Positions 25,027-33,017 of a stretch of 33,017 nt of DNA are shown here, one piece after another. Below the pieces are notes generated by a model, which saw only the letters and a list, made by a program, of their open reading frames with translations, searched no databases and had not been told where the DNA came from. Origin of the DNA: JALGWN01 sp964598025 (GTDB lineage Bacteria > Arandabacterota > Arandabacteria > Arandabacterales > Arandabacteraceae); the NCBI GenBank assembly GCA_964598025.1, contig CAZRAU010000022.1, positions 1-33,017 of the forward strand, in the 5' to 3' direction. A program made the translations under genes and the position numbers. Numbering within the stretch: position 1 is the first letter of the stretch; every line of letters starts with the position of its first letter.

Positions 25027-27615
25027 ATGAGACTGGACAGATTCACGATCAAAGCCCAGGAAGGTATTGCCGGTGCTCAGCGGATCGCCACCGAGAACAA
25101 CAATCAGGAGATCACGCCCGAGCATCTGCTCGCGGCGCTTCTCGGGCAGGATGAGGGCATTGTGGGCCCGATCTTGAAGAAGGTGGGGGCCGATCCCGAA
25201 CCGGTAAGGCGGGACCTGGCCGCAGCCATAGATAAGATACCGAAAGTCTACGGGGCCGCGGAGGCCGGAAGCTACATGTCCCAGGACCTCAAGCGGGCCG
25301 TCGATACAGCCTTCAAGGAGATGGAACGGCTGAAGGATGAGTTCGTCAGTACCGAGCACCTGCTGGTGGGTGTCGTGGATGTCGATTCGAAGGCCCGCGA
25401 GATCCTTGCCGCACATGGGGTCACCAAGGATAACGTATACAAGGCGCTGGTCGAGATAAGGGGAACGCAGCGGGTGACCGACCAGGCCCCTGAAGACAAG
25501 TATCAGGCGCTTCAGCGTTTTGCGCGGGACCTCACGGATCTTGCGGCAAAGGGCAAGCTCGATCCGGTGATTGGCCGGGATGATGAGATACGCAGGGTGA
25601 TACAAGTGCTTTCACGGAGAACCAAGAACAACCCGGTCCTAATAGGAGAGCCGGGGGTGGGGAAGACGGCGATTGTGGAGGGCCTGGCGCAGCGGGTCGT
25701 GAAGGGCGATGTACCTGAGACCTTGAAGGGCAAGCGCGTGGTCGCACTCGATATCGGCGCTCTGGTCGCGGGTTCGAAGTTCAGGGGCGAGTTCGAGGAG
25801 CGCTTGAAGGCGGTTTTAAAGGAGGTCACCGAGGCCGAAGGCAAGGTGATCCTGTTTATCGACGAGCTCCATACGCTTGTAGGGGCGGGAGGTGCGGAGG
25901 GTGCGGTGGACGCATCCAACATGCTCAAACCCGCCCTTGCCCGGGGTGAGCTCCGGGCCATAGGCGCCACCACGATAGATGAATACAGGAAGCGCATAGA
26001 GAAAGACCCCGCGCTCGAGCGCAGGTTCCAGCCCATCCTGGTGGCCGAGCCGTCGGTGGAGGACACCATAGCCATCTTGAGGGGCTTGAAGGAACGCTAT
26101 GAGGTGCATCACGGGGTGAAGATCAAGGACTCCGCGCTGGTGGCGGCGGGCGTGCTCTCCGACCGTTACATTACCGACAGGTTCCTGCCGGATAAGGCCG
26201 TGGACCTCATCGACGAGGCTGCTTCGCGTCTGAGGATCGAGATTGACTCGCTTCCAACCGAGATAGACGAAGTGGAACGGCGCATAATGCAGCTCACCAT
26301 CGAGAAGCAGGCTCTCTCCAAGGAAAAGGACAAAGCCTCCAGGGAAAGGCTCGGCAAAGTCGAGCGCGAGATCGCGGACCTCAGCGAGCAGGGCGATGCC
26401 ATGAAAGCCCACTGGCATGCGGAGAAAGAGGCGATCGAGAAGATCAGGAAGATCAAGGAGAACATAGAGCATCTCAAGGCCGAAGCCGAGAATGCGGAGC
26501 GCACGGGTAATCTGGAACGGGTCGCCGAGATAAGGTATGGGAAACTTGTGGAGCTTGGAAAGCAGATGGACGGGGAGAGCCGGCGGCTCCAGGACCTCCA
26601 GAAGGACCGGAAGATGCTCAAAGAGGAGGTGGACGAGGAGGACATCGCCGAGATCGTCTCCAAGTGGACGGGGATACCGATGGCGAGGATGATGGAAGGG
26701 GAAGTTGAGAAGCTGGTCAAGATGGAGGAGCGCCTCAAACAGCGCGTCGTGGGGCAGGATCATGCCATCCAGGCAATCTCCGATGCCGTTAGGCGCGCCA
26801 GGGCGGGTCTTCAGGATCCTGATCGGCCGCTGGGATCCTTCATATTCCTGGGCCCCACGGGTGTGGGGAAGACCGAGCTGGCGAGAGCGCTTGCCCAATT
26901 CCTTTTCGATGATGAGAAGGCCATGACCAGGATGGACATGTCGGAGTTCATGGAGCGACATTCTGTCGCGAGGCTGATCGGCGCACCGCCCGGCTACGTA
27001 GGATACGAGGAGGGAGGCTATCTAACAGAGGCGATAAGACGCAAGCCTTATTCGGTCGTTTTGTTCGACGAGATCGAAAAGGCACACCAGGATGTTTTTA
27101 ATATCCTGCTTCAGATACTCGATGACGGCAGGCTCACAGACGGCAAGGGAAGGACCGTCGATTTCAGGAACACGGTTGTCATAATGACCTCCAACATCGG
27201 GAGCCAGTGGATACGCGACCTGGCCGGTAATGACACGGAGATGAAACATCGAGTCATGGAAGCCCTGCGGAGCCACTTCCGGCCGGAGTTCCTAAACCGA
27301 GTCGATGAGATTCTGATCTTTAACAGCCTCGGCATGGATGAGATCAAGGTCATCATAGAGCTTCAGATCGACCGCCTGAGGACGAGGATGGCGGAGAAAC
27401 ATCTGTCTATAGAGCTCTCCGACCGCGCCAAGGCATATATCGCTGAAGAGGGTTATGATCCTGCATACGGTGCGCGTCCCTTGAGACGGACCATCGAAAA
27501 GGAGATCCAGAACCCTCTGGCCCTGAAAATCCTTGAGGGTGACTTCGGCGAGGGGGATACGGTCAAGGTGGATCTCGACACCAAGACCGGCAAGCTCGCC
27601 TTCAAGAAAGCGTAA
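25027..27615 (+). CDS. clpB: Chaperone ClpB (protein disaggregase)
   Basis: 862 aa from ATG 25027, preceded by GGGAGGG; the frame opens earlier (24904), but MRLDRFTIKAQEG is the conserved ClpB start. The order is complete: N-domain with two Clp repeats (~1-150); AAA-1 with Walker A GEPGVGKT (207-214) and Walker B VILFIDELH; the long coiled-coil M domain (~400-530) that distinguishes ClpB from ClpA/ClpC; AAA-2 with Walker A GPTGVGKT (609-616), pore loop GYVGYEEGG and sensor regions. With DnaK it extracts proteins from aggregates. It ends KKA and has no ClpP-binding loop that I can see. Confidence 0.97.
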   Translation: MRLDRFTIKAQEGIAGAQRIATENNNQEITPEHLLAALLGQDEGIVGPILKKVGADPEPVRRDLAAAIDKIPKVYGAAEAGSYMSQDLKRAVDTAFKEMERLKDEFVSTEHLLVGVVDVDSKAREILAAHGVTKDNVYKALVEIRGTQRVTDQAPEDKYQALQRFARDLTDLAAKGKLDPVIGRDDEIRRVIQVLSRRTKNNPVLIGEPGVGKTAIVEGLAQRVVKGDVPETLKGKRVVALDIGALVAGSKFRGEFEERLKAVLKEVTEAEGKVILFIDELHTLVGAGGAEGAVDASNMLKPALARGELRAIGATTIDEYRKRIEKDPALERRFQPILVAEPSVEDTIAILRGLKERYEVHHGVKIKDSALVAAGVLSDRYITDRFLPDKAVDLIDEAASRLRIEIDSLPTEIDEVERRIMQLTIEKQALSKEKDKASRERLGKVEREIADLSEQGDAMKAHWHAEKEAIEKIRKIKENIEHLKAEAENAERTGNLERVAEIRYGKLVELGKQMDGESRRLQDLQKDRKMLKEEVDEEDIAEIVSKWTGIPMARMMEGEVEKLVKMEERLKQRVVGQDHAIQAISDAVRRARAGLQDPDRPLGSFIFLGPTGVGKTELARALAQFLFDDEKAMTRMDMSEFMERHSVARLIGAPPGYVGYEEGGYLTEAIRRKPYSVVLFDEIEKAHQDVFNILLQILDDGRLTDGKGRTVDFRNTVVIMTSNIGSQWIRDLAGNDTEMKHRVMEALRSHFRPEFLNRVDEILIFNSLGMDEIKVIIELQIDRLRTRMAEKHLSIELSDRAKAYIAEEGYDPAYGARPLRRTIEKEIQNPLALKILEGDFGEGDTVKVDLDTKTGKLAFKKA

Positions 27616-27621
27616 CCCGGC

Positions 27622-27644
27622 CCGCGCAGCCGCGCGGTCTTTGT
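27622..27644 (+). terminator. Weak hairpin terminator after clpB
   Basis: CCGCGC-AGCC-GCGCGG (27622-27637) followed by TCTTTGT, six bases after the clpB stop. The stem is strong, but the T-run is short. Confidence 0.4.
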
Positions 27645-27827
27645 GGCGCCTGCCCACCCGCGCCGACCAATATCTGCGGTGGCGGCAGTGACCGGATTGA
27701 CATAAGATGTAAGTCAGGCACAAGTCCCGGGAACGCAAGAACGGGTCGGGACGGCTCTGCCCGAGGCGCCGTCGCTGCCCCCGGTGCATGGCAAATGGAA
27801 TACGGTATCGGGAAAGGAGTTCACGCG

Positions 27828-28199
27828 ATGAGTGATGCCCCAAGCTACACCTCTAAAAGCACGGTCAAGAGCATCTGGCAGGAGTACCGGGTTTACGGCG
27901 ATCACGTGGAGTTCGACACGCGGTTCGGCCGGATGATGATTCCTTTCGACCACATTGAGAGCATCGAAGTCTCCGAGTCCGAGGTCAAGGGACTCTTGAG
28001 AGGCGACCTGCACCTTAAGGGCTTCCGGCCTGCGCTCAAGCTGGATTGGGCCAATTTTCTGGAGCACGTCGTACTCGACAAGAGCGAGGGCCACATCCGA
28101 CGGGTGCTTTTCACGCCGGATGACCCCGAAGGGTTCAAGAAGGCCCTGGACGAAGCACTTGCCCGATACAGGGCGAAGCAGACCTCCGGCGGAGCCTGA
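27828..28199 (+). CDS. Small hypothetical protein, possibly PH-like
   Basis: 123 aa from ATG 27828; AAAGGAG eight bases upstream decides this over the in-frame ATG at 27795. There is no signal peptide or membrane segment. The body is beta-rich (YRVYGDHVEFDTRFGRMMIP, IESIEVSESEVKG) and ends in an amphipathic helix (PEGFKKALDEALARYRA). A strand-rich barrel closed by one C-terminal helix is the layout of bacterial PH-like domains, so that is the best guess. It stands alone between clpB and the M14 gene; function unknown. Confidence 0.75.
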   Translation: MSDAPSYTSKSTVKSIWQEYRVYGDHVEFDTRFGRMMIPFDHIESIEVSESEVKGLLRGDLHLKGFRPALKLDWANFLEHVVLDKSEGHIRRVLFTPDDPEGFKKALDEALARYRAKQTSGGA

Positions 28200-28209
28200 G
28201 CGGGCCGGG

Positions 28210-28226
28210 CGCGATAGGATGGGTAC
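28210..28226. repeat. Short match to the REP-like element at the window end
   Basis: CGCGATAGGATGGGTAC agrees at 15 of 17 positions with CGCCATAGGATGGGAAC at 32928-32944. It is probably a remnant of the same repeat, but it is too short to be sure. Confidence 0.3.
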
Positions 28227-28272
28227 GCCGACTGCCATGCCTCCGGCGCCTCCTGCCGGCGCCTCGAAAGCG

Positions 28273-28302
28273 TTGACGTCGGGGCTTCCGCTGTGGTATA
28301 AT
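28273..28302 (+). promoter_or_regulatory. Sigma70-type promoter of the M14 peptidase gene
   Basis: TTGACG (28273-28278), 18 bases, consensus TATAAT (28297-28302) preceded by TGG (extended -10). The stretch TGGTATAATC is identical to that at the subtilase promoter. Confidence 0.75.
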
Positions 28303-28394
28303 CGGTATGAATGTAAAGCACGGCGGGGCAGCGCTATGCTGTCCCTTCGCCGTATTATAGGCTGATCACACCGTTGGCTGAGGAGGTACAGGGA

Positions 28395-30599
28395 ATGTTA
28401 AGGACGGCTATGCTCGCGTGCGCTATTGTGCTTCTCACGGTTACCTTTTCATATGCAGGCAAGTCGCTGGTCAGGGTCTATTTCGACGGTCCCGAGCACC
28501 TGAAGGCGGTGGTTTCCGAATTCGACGATGTCGCAGGTTGGGGCGGCAACAGGTACGCCGACATCGTTGTGCCCAGCGACCGCGTAAGCGATCTCATGCT
28601 TATCGCCCCCAATTGCGAGATTCGCATCCGCGATATCGATGAATACATGCGGCAGCAAGGCGTCCTGGGCGTAGGCAGCGCATACCACACCCAGGAAGAG
28701 ACCTATTCGGACATGAATGACGTGGCGACGGCCAATCCCGGCATATGCTCGCTTCAATCCTTAGGCACCAGTGTCGAGGGCCGGGACATCTGGGCCATGA
28801 AGATCTCAGATAACGTGGGCACTACCGAAGACGAGCCACGCGTGCTCTATCTTGGTTGCCATCATGCCCGCGAGATCATAACGGTGGAGATCCCACTTTA
28901 TATCATGTACTGGCTCACGGACAACTATGGTACCGATTCACTCGCAACCTATCTCGTGGACAACCGGGAGATCTGGATAGTGCCTCTGATGAATCCCGAT
29001 GGCAGGGAGTACGTGGAGAACGTGGGCGACTGGAGGAAGAACCGGCGGAACAACGGAGACGGCACCTACGGCGTCGACCTCAATCGGAACTGGGGCTACA
29101 TGTGGGGGTATGATGACGCGGGTTCGAGCCCCGATCCCGGCGATGAGACCTATAGGGGCTCCGCGCCTTTCTCGGAGCCGGAGACCCAGACCATAAGAGA
29201 CCTGATGCTCAATCATCAGTTTGACACCTGCGTTTCCTATCACAGTCACGGCCGGCTCGTACTGTTTGCCTGGGGCTATACTTACGATCTTTGCCCGGAC
29301 TATGCCATCTTTGCCGCGCTCGGCGACAGCATGGCGTCCTTCAACGGATACGCTCCCGGTCCCGGTGCCGGTCTTTATCCGACCAACGGCGACAGCGATG
29401 ACTGGATGTACGGGGAGCAGACCCTGAAGGAAAAGGTCTTTTCCTATACCTATGAGGTTGGAACCGAGTTCTACCCACCCGAAGGCGACATCCTCACCCT
29501 GTGCGATGAAAACCTGGTGCCCAGCCTTATGCTTGCCGAGTACGCCGACAATGTAGTCAGGATACTGCCCCCGAGGACGCCGGTGATCGCGGCCATGACC
29601 GACGACGGTGACGGCGTGTACACCGTATCCTGGACGCCTGATGCCTCCGACACCGTCAACCCGGCCGTGCAGTACGCCCTGATGGAAAGGACAGGGCCCG
29701 GGAGGATAACAGATGACGTGGAGGCCGGCGACATCAACTGGGTGCGCGACAAGTTCAGAGTCAATACCAGCATGCACCACAGCGGTGCCCAGAGTTTCTA
29801 CGGCGGCTTCACCAACGACCGCAACGCCAAGCTGACGTCGCGTGTTCCACTTGCCGTCGAGGCCGGGGATACGCTTGTTTTCTGGACCTGGTATGAGATC
29901 GAAGAGAACTGGGATTATGCCTATGTTGAGGTTTCATCTGACGGCGGCCAACTCTTCGTCTCCATCCCCGGGGACATCACCACTGATTACAACCCGAACG
30001 GTGGCAATGCGGGAAACGGCATCACCGGTGATTCCGGCGGATGGATCCAGGCGGCATTCCCGCTGGATGCTTATGCGGACTCGACGATCGTGATACGGTT
30101 CAGGTACAAGACGGACTCCTATGTCCTGGAAGAGGGCATATACGTCGATGACATATTCCCGACGCAGACCTTCGATTCATCGGCGGTCCTGAGCGATGAG
30201 ATTGTCGATGCCTACTATGACGTTACCCGGCCGATCGGTACTTACTACTATGAAGTCAAGGCGGCGGATGCCGACGGCCAGTGGGGCTACTGGAGCCAGC
30301 GGGAATCGATCACCGTTACCGGTGCCGGCGTCGAAGTCGCGGATCCCGCCGTGAGCCGGGGCTACCCGAATCCGGTGTATCTCAGCAGGGATGTGACCAT
30401 TCCGTTTGCCGCCGAAAGCGGCGCTGTTTCGGTGTTTGATATCAGGGGCAGGGCGGTTGCGCGGCTGGATGCCTCCGGATCGCAGGTTTTCTGGAACCTC
30501 AGAGACACTGATGGCAACCTTGTTGCGCCGGGCATCTATTTCGTTCACTTCGGTACCCGGGACAGGGTTGCCACCAGAAAGATGGTTATTCTGAAGTAG
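28395..30599 (+). CDS. Secreted M14-family zinc carboxypeptidase
   Basis: 734 aa from ATG 28395 (GAGGAGG upstream; the frame opens with TTG at 28374). The signal peptide ends near FSYAG (~23). A pro-region (~25-85) precedes the catalytic domain (~100-395): zinc ligands His157 and Glu160 (HHAREI) and His283 (VSYHSHG), substrate-binding DLNRNWGY, and catalytic Glu354 (YEVGTEFYPP). Next come an FN3-like stretch, a MAM/jelly-roll-like domain (~455-600, MHHSGAQSFYGGF, VFWTWYEIEENWDYAYVEVS) and a FlgD-like sorting domain (~655-734: YPNPV, VSVFDIRGRAV, VFWNLRDTDG, PGIYFVHF). It should release C-terminal residues from peptides outside the cell. Monocistronic; the stop is 12 bases from that of the convergent response regulator. 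Confidence 0.94.
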   Translation: MLRTAMLACAIVLLTVTFSYAGKSLVRVYFDGPEHLKAVVSEFDDVAGWGGNRYADIVVPSDRVSDLMLIAPNCEIRIRDIDEYMRQQGVLGVGSAYHTQEETYSDMNDVATANPGICSLQSLGTSVEGRDIWAMKISDNVGTTEDEPRVLYLGCHHAREIITVEIPLYIMYWLTDNYGTDSLATYLVDNREIWIVPLMNPDGREYVENVGDWRKNRRNNGDGTYGVDLNRNWGYMWGYDDAGSSPDPGDETYRGSAPFSEPETQTIRDLMLNHQFDTCVSYHSHGRLVLFAWGYTYDLCPDYAIFAALGDSMASFNGYAPGPGAGLYPTNGDSDDWMYGEQTLKEKVFSYTYEVGTEFYPPEGDILTLCDENLVPSLMLAEYADNVVRILPPRTPVIAAMTDDGDGVYTVSWTPDASDTVNPAVQYALMERTGPGRITDDVEAGDINWVRDKFRVNTSMHHSGAQSFYGGFTNDRNAKLTSRVPLAVEAGDTLVFWTWYEIEENWDYAYVEVSSDGGQLFVSIPGDITTDYNPNGGNAGNGITGDSGGWIQAAFPLDAYADSTIVIRFRYKTDSYVLEEGIYVDDIFPTQTFDSSAVLSDEIVDAYYDVTRPIGTYYYEVKAADADGQWGYWSQRESITVTGAGVEVADPAVSRGYPNPVYLSRDVTIPFAAESGAVSVFDIRGRAVARLDASGSQVFWNLRDTDGNLVAPGIYFVHFGTRDRVATRKMVILK

Positions 30600-30611
30600 A
30601 CCGGCCCGGTA

Positions 30612-30998
30612 CTAGCCCAGGATCCTGTTGACGGCTTTTCTGAGCTTCGCGGGGTCTATGGGCTTCTCTATGTAATCGCTGGGGCGTGAACCCATATAGT
30701 CCTTCATCTCGTCCGCGGAGAAACCTATCCCGACTTTCTCCCGGATGCCGGTCAGCATCACAACCGGGATCGCCTTGAGGGACTCGTCCCTCTTCATCTC
30801 CTGGAACACCTCAAACCCGTCCATGTCCGGCATCTGAACATCCAGGATCACCAGATCGGGCTTCTCCCTGCGCATCGCGGCAAGGCCCTTGGACCCATCC
30901 GAGGCCACAACCACTGTGTAACCTTCGCCTTCAACTACTTCCTTGGTGAAATCGACTGCATCGGGCTCATCATCGACAATAAGTACCTTCTTCGCCAT
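30612..30998 (-). CDS. Single-domain response regulator (CheY-like)
   Basis: 128 aa, receiver only. All phosphorylation residues are present: Asp9-Asp10, phospho-acceptor Asp53 (VILDVQMPDMDG), Thr83 (VMLTG) and Lys112 (IEKPID). The loop after beta-4 is a little long (KVGIGFSADEMKDYMGSRPS). With no output domain it must act by protein contact or phosphotransfer. It is divergently transcribed from the FHA-GAF kinase at 31267, the obvious candidate donor. GAGGAGGG precedes the ATG. Confidence 0.93.
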   Translation of the reverse strand: MAKKVLIVDDEPDAVDFTKEVVEGEGYTVVVASDGSKGLAAMRREKPDLVILDVQMPDMDGFEVFQEMKRDESLKAIPVVMLTGIREKVGIGFSADEMKDYMGSRPSDYIEKPIDPAKLRKAVNRILG

Positions 30999-31106
30999 AC
31001 TGTGTCCCTCCTCGACCCGGTCCCGCAGTTTTCCTACGGATTATGTCCGGCTACCTGCTCAGCTCGTAATAGGCTATCTAAAGGTAACCACCCAACTGGA
31101 GTTTTG

Positions 31107-31135
31107 ATTATGAAACATGCCGCCGGGATTGTCAA
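31107..31135 (-). promoter_or_regulatory. Promoter of the response regulator
   Basis: On the minus strand TTGACA (31135-31130), 17 bases, CATAAT (31112-31107), leaving a leader of about 100 bases. Confidence 0.55.
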
Positions 31136-31166
31136 CCCCAATCAGAGGCGCAGGGATGATAAGGGA

Positions 31167-31195
31167 TTGCATGACCCGGAGGCCAGGTGTATCAT
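31167..31195 (+). promoter_or_regulatory. Candidate promoter of the histidine kinase
   Basis: TTGCAT (31167-31172), 17 bases, TATCAT (31190-31195). It overlaps no other feature and lies about 70 bases before the kinase start. Confidence 0.4.
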
Positions 31196-31266
31196 CGGAG
31201 GGGTCGAAGGGCGTTCATAGAGAAGCCGTTTCTTACGATCTATGGGTTCTGTCCCTGTGGGAGGCG

Positions 31267-32904
31267 ATGACCTTGCTCAAAGTGACGATTTTTCGGGAGG
31301 GCCGGAAGCAACAGGAAGTGGCAACCGAGAAGAGGACTATAGTGATAGGCCGGGAGGCCCGTTGCGACGTTGTGCTGGATGACAGGACCGTGTCCCGCCG
31401 CCACGCCGAGATCAAGGTCGGCGACGATTCGGTCACGCTCACGGATCTGGGCTCCAGCAACGGCACCTATGTCAACCGGGAGCGTATCGAGAACCACACG
31501 CTTGCGCCCAATGACGCTATCACCATAGGGAGTTTCGGTCTCAAGGTGAGAGGCCATAAGTCCCTGGGGGGAGAGAGCTCCGGGGCCATCGAGGTTCAGC
31601 GGCCGGGAGGCGACTCCGAGCCGGAGCAAAAGACACCGACCGGCACGGCGATCATAACAGCCCTCGATGCACGGAGGATAGGCCGGGGAGAGGATGTCAG
31701 GGATGGCGAGATCGACCGGGCGGCGATGATGCAGCGGCTCTCCGTTCTCTACGATCTGGGGGAGAATCTGTGCGGCAGGCTTTCGACTCGTGAGATCACC
31801 GACACCTTTCTCGATGTCTTGTTCGAGGTCTTCCCGCGGGCCGACCGGGCCGTGATGATGCTTGAGGACAAGCAGACCCGCAAGCTCGTGCCTCTCGCGG
31901 CGCGGCACAAGGGTGAGGAAGGGGAAGATGTGAGGATCTCGCGTACGGTGGTCGATACCGTGCTCGAGGAGAGGCAGGCGGTGATCTGCGGTGATACGGG
32001 TACGGATTCACGCTTCAAGGCCTCCGCGAGCCTTCAAGACCTGCGTATCACCTCTATCATGTGCGTACCGCTGCTGGTCTCGGACCGGGTCCTCGGCATG
32101 GTGGAGGTTGATTCAAGACAGGGCGGCATAGGCTTTAAGGATGACGACCTACGACTTCTCACGGGGCTTGCGGCCCAGGCGAGCATAGCGCTTGAGAACT
32201 CCCGGCTATACACGGAAGTGGAGAGCTCCAAGCGGCTGGCGGCGATAGGCCAGACGGTCTCGGGTGTTGCCCACTGTGTCAAGAATGTCTTGAACGGCAT
32301 GGATGGCGGTCTCTTCATAGCCCGGAGGGGACTCGATGCCAAGGACGATGAGAAGGTGGCCAAGGGCTGGGACATGCTTGAACGGAACAGTTCCTTCCTG
32401 AAGAGCCTCGTGCTAGACATGCTGGATTACTCCAAGGACAGGCCTCCGGAGTATGTCCCGACCGATCTCGACGATCTCTTCGGCGAGATCATGGCCTTCG
32501 TCGAGGGTAGGGCCGCCGAGGGTGGCATAGCCCTCTCGCTGGATATCGATGATAATATCGGGCCTGTCCCGCTCGATCCCACGCGCATGAAAAGGGCCCT
32601 GCTCAATCTGGTGGCCAATTCGGTCGAGGCTACTCCGGAGGGCGGCAAGGTCATGATTTCGGTCGCGGCGGCCGAGCCCGGCCGCTATTGTGTTACGATC
32701 GCGGATACGGGCAAAGGCATACCTGAAGATATTCTTGAGACCATCTTCGAGCCTTTTGTGAGCACCAAAGGCTCCAAGGGGACCGGTCTCGGCCTTCCCG
32801 TGATGAAAAAGATAGTCGAGGAACACGGAGGCCGCGTGGAGCTTGAGTCCGTGGTGGGAGAGGGGACGACCTTCAGAATAACGCTCCCCCGCCAGGCCGG
32901 CTGA
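31267..32904 (+). CDS. FHA-GAF sensor histidine kinase
   Basis: 545 aa from ATG 31267; GGGAGG at 31259-31264 is too close to it and ideally placed for the in-frame TTG at 31273, so the true start may be two codons later. Upstream ATGs (to 31117) give a tail unlike any domain. The FHA domain (~5-95) has Gly28-Arg29, SRRHAEI (Ser43, His46) and LGSSNGTYVN, the phosphothreonine-binding residues. A GAF domain (~150-320) follows. The kinase core has His336 in SGVAHCVKNVLNGM, an N-box (NLVANSVEA, ~450), DTGKGIP, EPFVSTK and GTGLGLP. The H-box differs from the usual HE[I/L]RNPL. It is cytoplasmic, with no membrane segment. The FHA domain suggests recruitment by a Ser/Thr-phosphorylated partner. Confidence 0.93.
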   Translation: MTLLKVTIFREGRKQQEVATEKRTIVIGREARCDVVLDDRTVSRRHAEIKVGDDSVTLTDLGSSNGTYVNRERIENHTLAPNDAITIGSFGLKVRGHKSLGGESSGAIEVQRPGGDSEPEQKTPTGTAIITALDARRIGRGEDVRDGEIDRAAMMQRLSVLYDLGENLCGRLSTREITDTFLDVLFEVFPRADRAVMMLEDKQTRKLVPLAARHKGEEGEDVRISRTVVDTVLEERQAVICGDTGTDSRFKASASLQDLRITSIMCVPLLVSDRVLGMVEVDSRQGGIGFKDDDLRLLTGLAAQASIALENSRLYTEVESSKRLAAIGQTVSGVAHCVKNVLNGMDGGLFIARRGLDAKDDEKVAKGWDMLERNSSFLKSLVLDMLDYSKDRPPEYVPTDLDDLFGEIMAFVEGRAAEGGIALSLDIDDNIGPVPLDPTRMKRALLNLVANSVEATPEGGKVMISVAAAEPGRYCVTIADTGKGIPEDILETIFEPFVSTKGSKGTGLGLPVMKKIVEEHGGRVELESVVGEGTTFRITLPRQAG

Positions 32905-32906
32905 GG

Positions 32907-32955
32907 ACGCCCGCCTGCTGCGTTCCTCGCCATAGGATGGGAACCCCGGCGCTAC
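32907..32955. repeat. Junction of a truncated palindromic-element arm and a REP-like element
   Basis: 32907-32924 matches the start of the element at 10817 (ACGTCCGCCTGCTGCGTT) at 17 of 18 positions, then diverges. 32928-32955 read on the minus strand is GTAGCGCCGGGGTTCCCATC and onward, which resembles the GTAGCGTCGGGTTTCC of the elements at 8907 and 9041. Confidence 0.5.
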
Positions 32956-33017
32956 GCGGGGCGGAGCGACGTGCCGATCTTCTCGAGCCGCTGGGCCACC
33001 GTCTCATCCTTGTTCGC
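32952..33017 (-). CDS. 3' end of a minus-strand gene (truncated)
   Basis: The minus frame is open from the window edge to TAG at 32954-32952, giving ANKDETVAQRLEKIGTSLRP and a final Ala. The helix-like, charged composition and codon use look like real coding sequence, but 21 residues are too few to name a family. The stop codon lies within the GTAG of the REP-like element. Confidence 0.4.
   Translation of the reverse strand, partial: ANKDETVAQRLEKIGTSLRPA

Noticed and set aside
25816..26961. 381-codon open frame on the minus strand
   Set aside because: It is antisense to the most conserved part of clpB.
27697..27725. Promoter for the small gene at 27828
   Set aside because: TTGACA is present at 27697, but no acceptable -10 box lies 16-18 bases downstream.
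29121..29140. tRNA T-loop-like GGTTCGAGCCCC
   Set aside because: It sits in the coding sequence of the M14 catalytic domain, and no acceptor stem or anticodon arm can be built around it.

Overview
The window looks like a piece of a bacterial chromosome from an uncultured, moderately GC-rich lineage. Five exported proteins (at 1, 5866, 9129, 22385 and 28395) end in a domain with a PNP motif, a V-x-V-Y/F-D-x-x-G strand, usually a W-x-G/L-x-N/D-x-x-G strand, a G-V/I-Y-F turn and a basic C-terminus. This FlgD-like / type IX-sorting-like domain is typical of the FCB group and related candidate phyla (Eisenbacteria, Krumholzibacteriota, Latescibacterota and similar). The phylum is an inference; the window holds no rRNA gene, and I found no tRNA.

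Layout. 1-7302 is a cluster of four exported proteins: a 5'-truncated protein with its own terminator, then a promoter and three co-directional genes (two lipoproteins and one protein with a sorting-type C-terminus). 7425-8872 is a translationally coupled pair, DUF4438 plus an HD-domain protein. 8873-9128 carries two REP-like repeats and the promoter of a subtilisin-like protease (9129-10808). 10805-11109 is a tandem array of a palindromic repeat, followed by pyruvate phosphate dikinase (11286-14036). On the minus strand follows a sigma54-type regulator with a degenerate receiver (14046-15566), back-to-back with a small ribosomal unit: rpsU, a 58-aa CxxC zinc-type protein and rpmI. An HDAC/AcuC-like deacetylase (16365-17315, minus) is divergent from an ECF sigma / zinc anti-sigma pair (17766-18856). 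Then come a 1077-aa minus-strand fusion (membrane domain, spermidine-synthase-like domain, TPRs), an M28 peptidase containing a seven-repeat YCF48-like propeller (22385-24907), clpB, a small hypothetical protein, an M14 carboxypeptidase (28395-30599), a single-domain response regulator (minus) and a divergent FHA-GAF-histidine kinase (31267-32904). The window closes in a repeat junction and the last codons of a minus-strand gene.

How the parts fit. Three separate exported peptidases (S8, M28, M14), each with a good sigma70-type promoter and a sorting-type C-terminus, plus large Asp-rich Ig-like lipoproteins, point to a cell-surface or secreted protein-degrading lifestyle. Housekeeping functions (PPDK, ClpB, S21, L35) are interspersed with regulators: sigma54 activator, ECF sigma/anti-sigma, kinase and response regulator.

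The most unusual non-coding content is a dispersed palindromic element. Its roughly 80-bp core is shared between loci, but its 21-bp inverted arms are different at each locus. One hairpin inside the core shows a compensatory base-pair change between copies. A second, unrelated repeat starts with GTAG and folds into a hairpin, like REP sequences. Other points worth following are the rpsU-zinc protein-rpmI unit without infC or rplT, the propeller nested inside an M28 peptidase, and lysine-rich tails on a sigma/anti-sigma pair next to a deacetylase gene.
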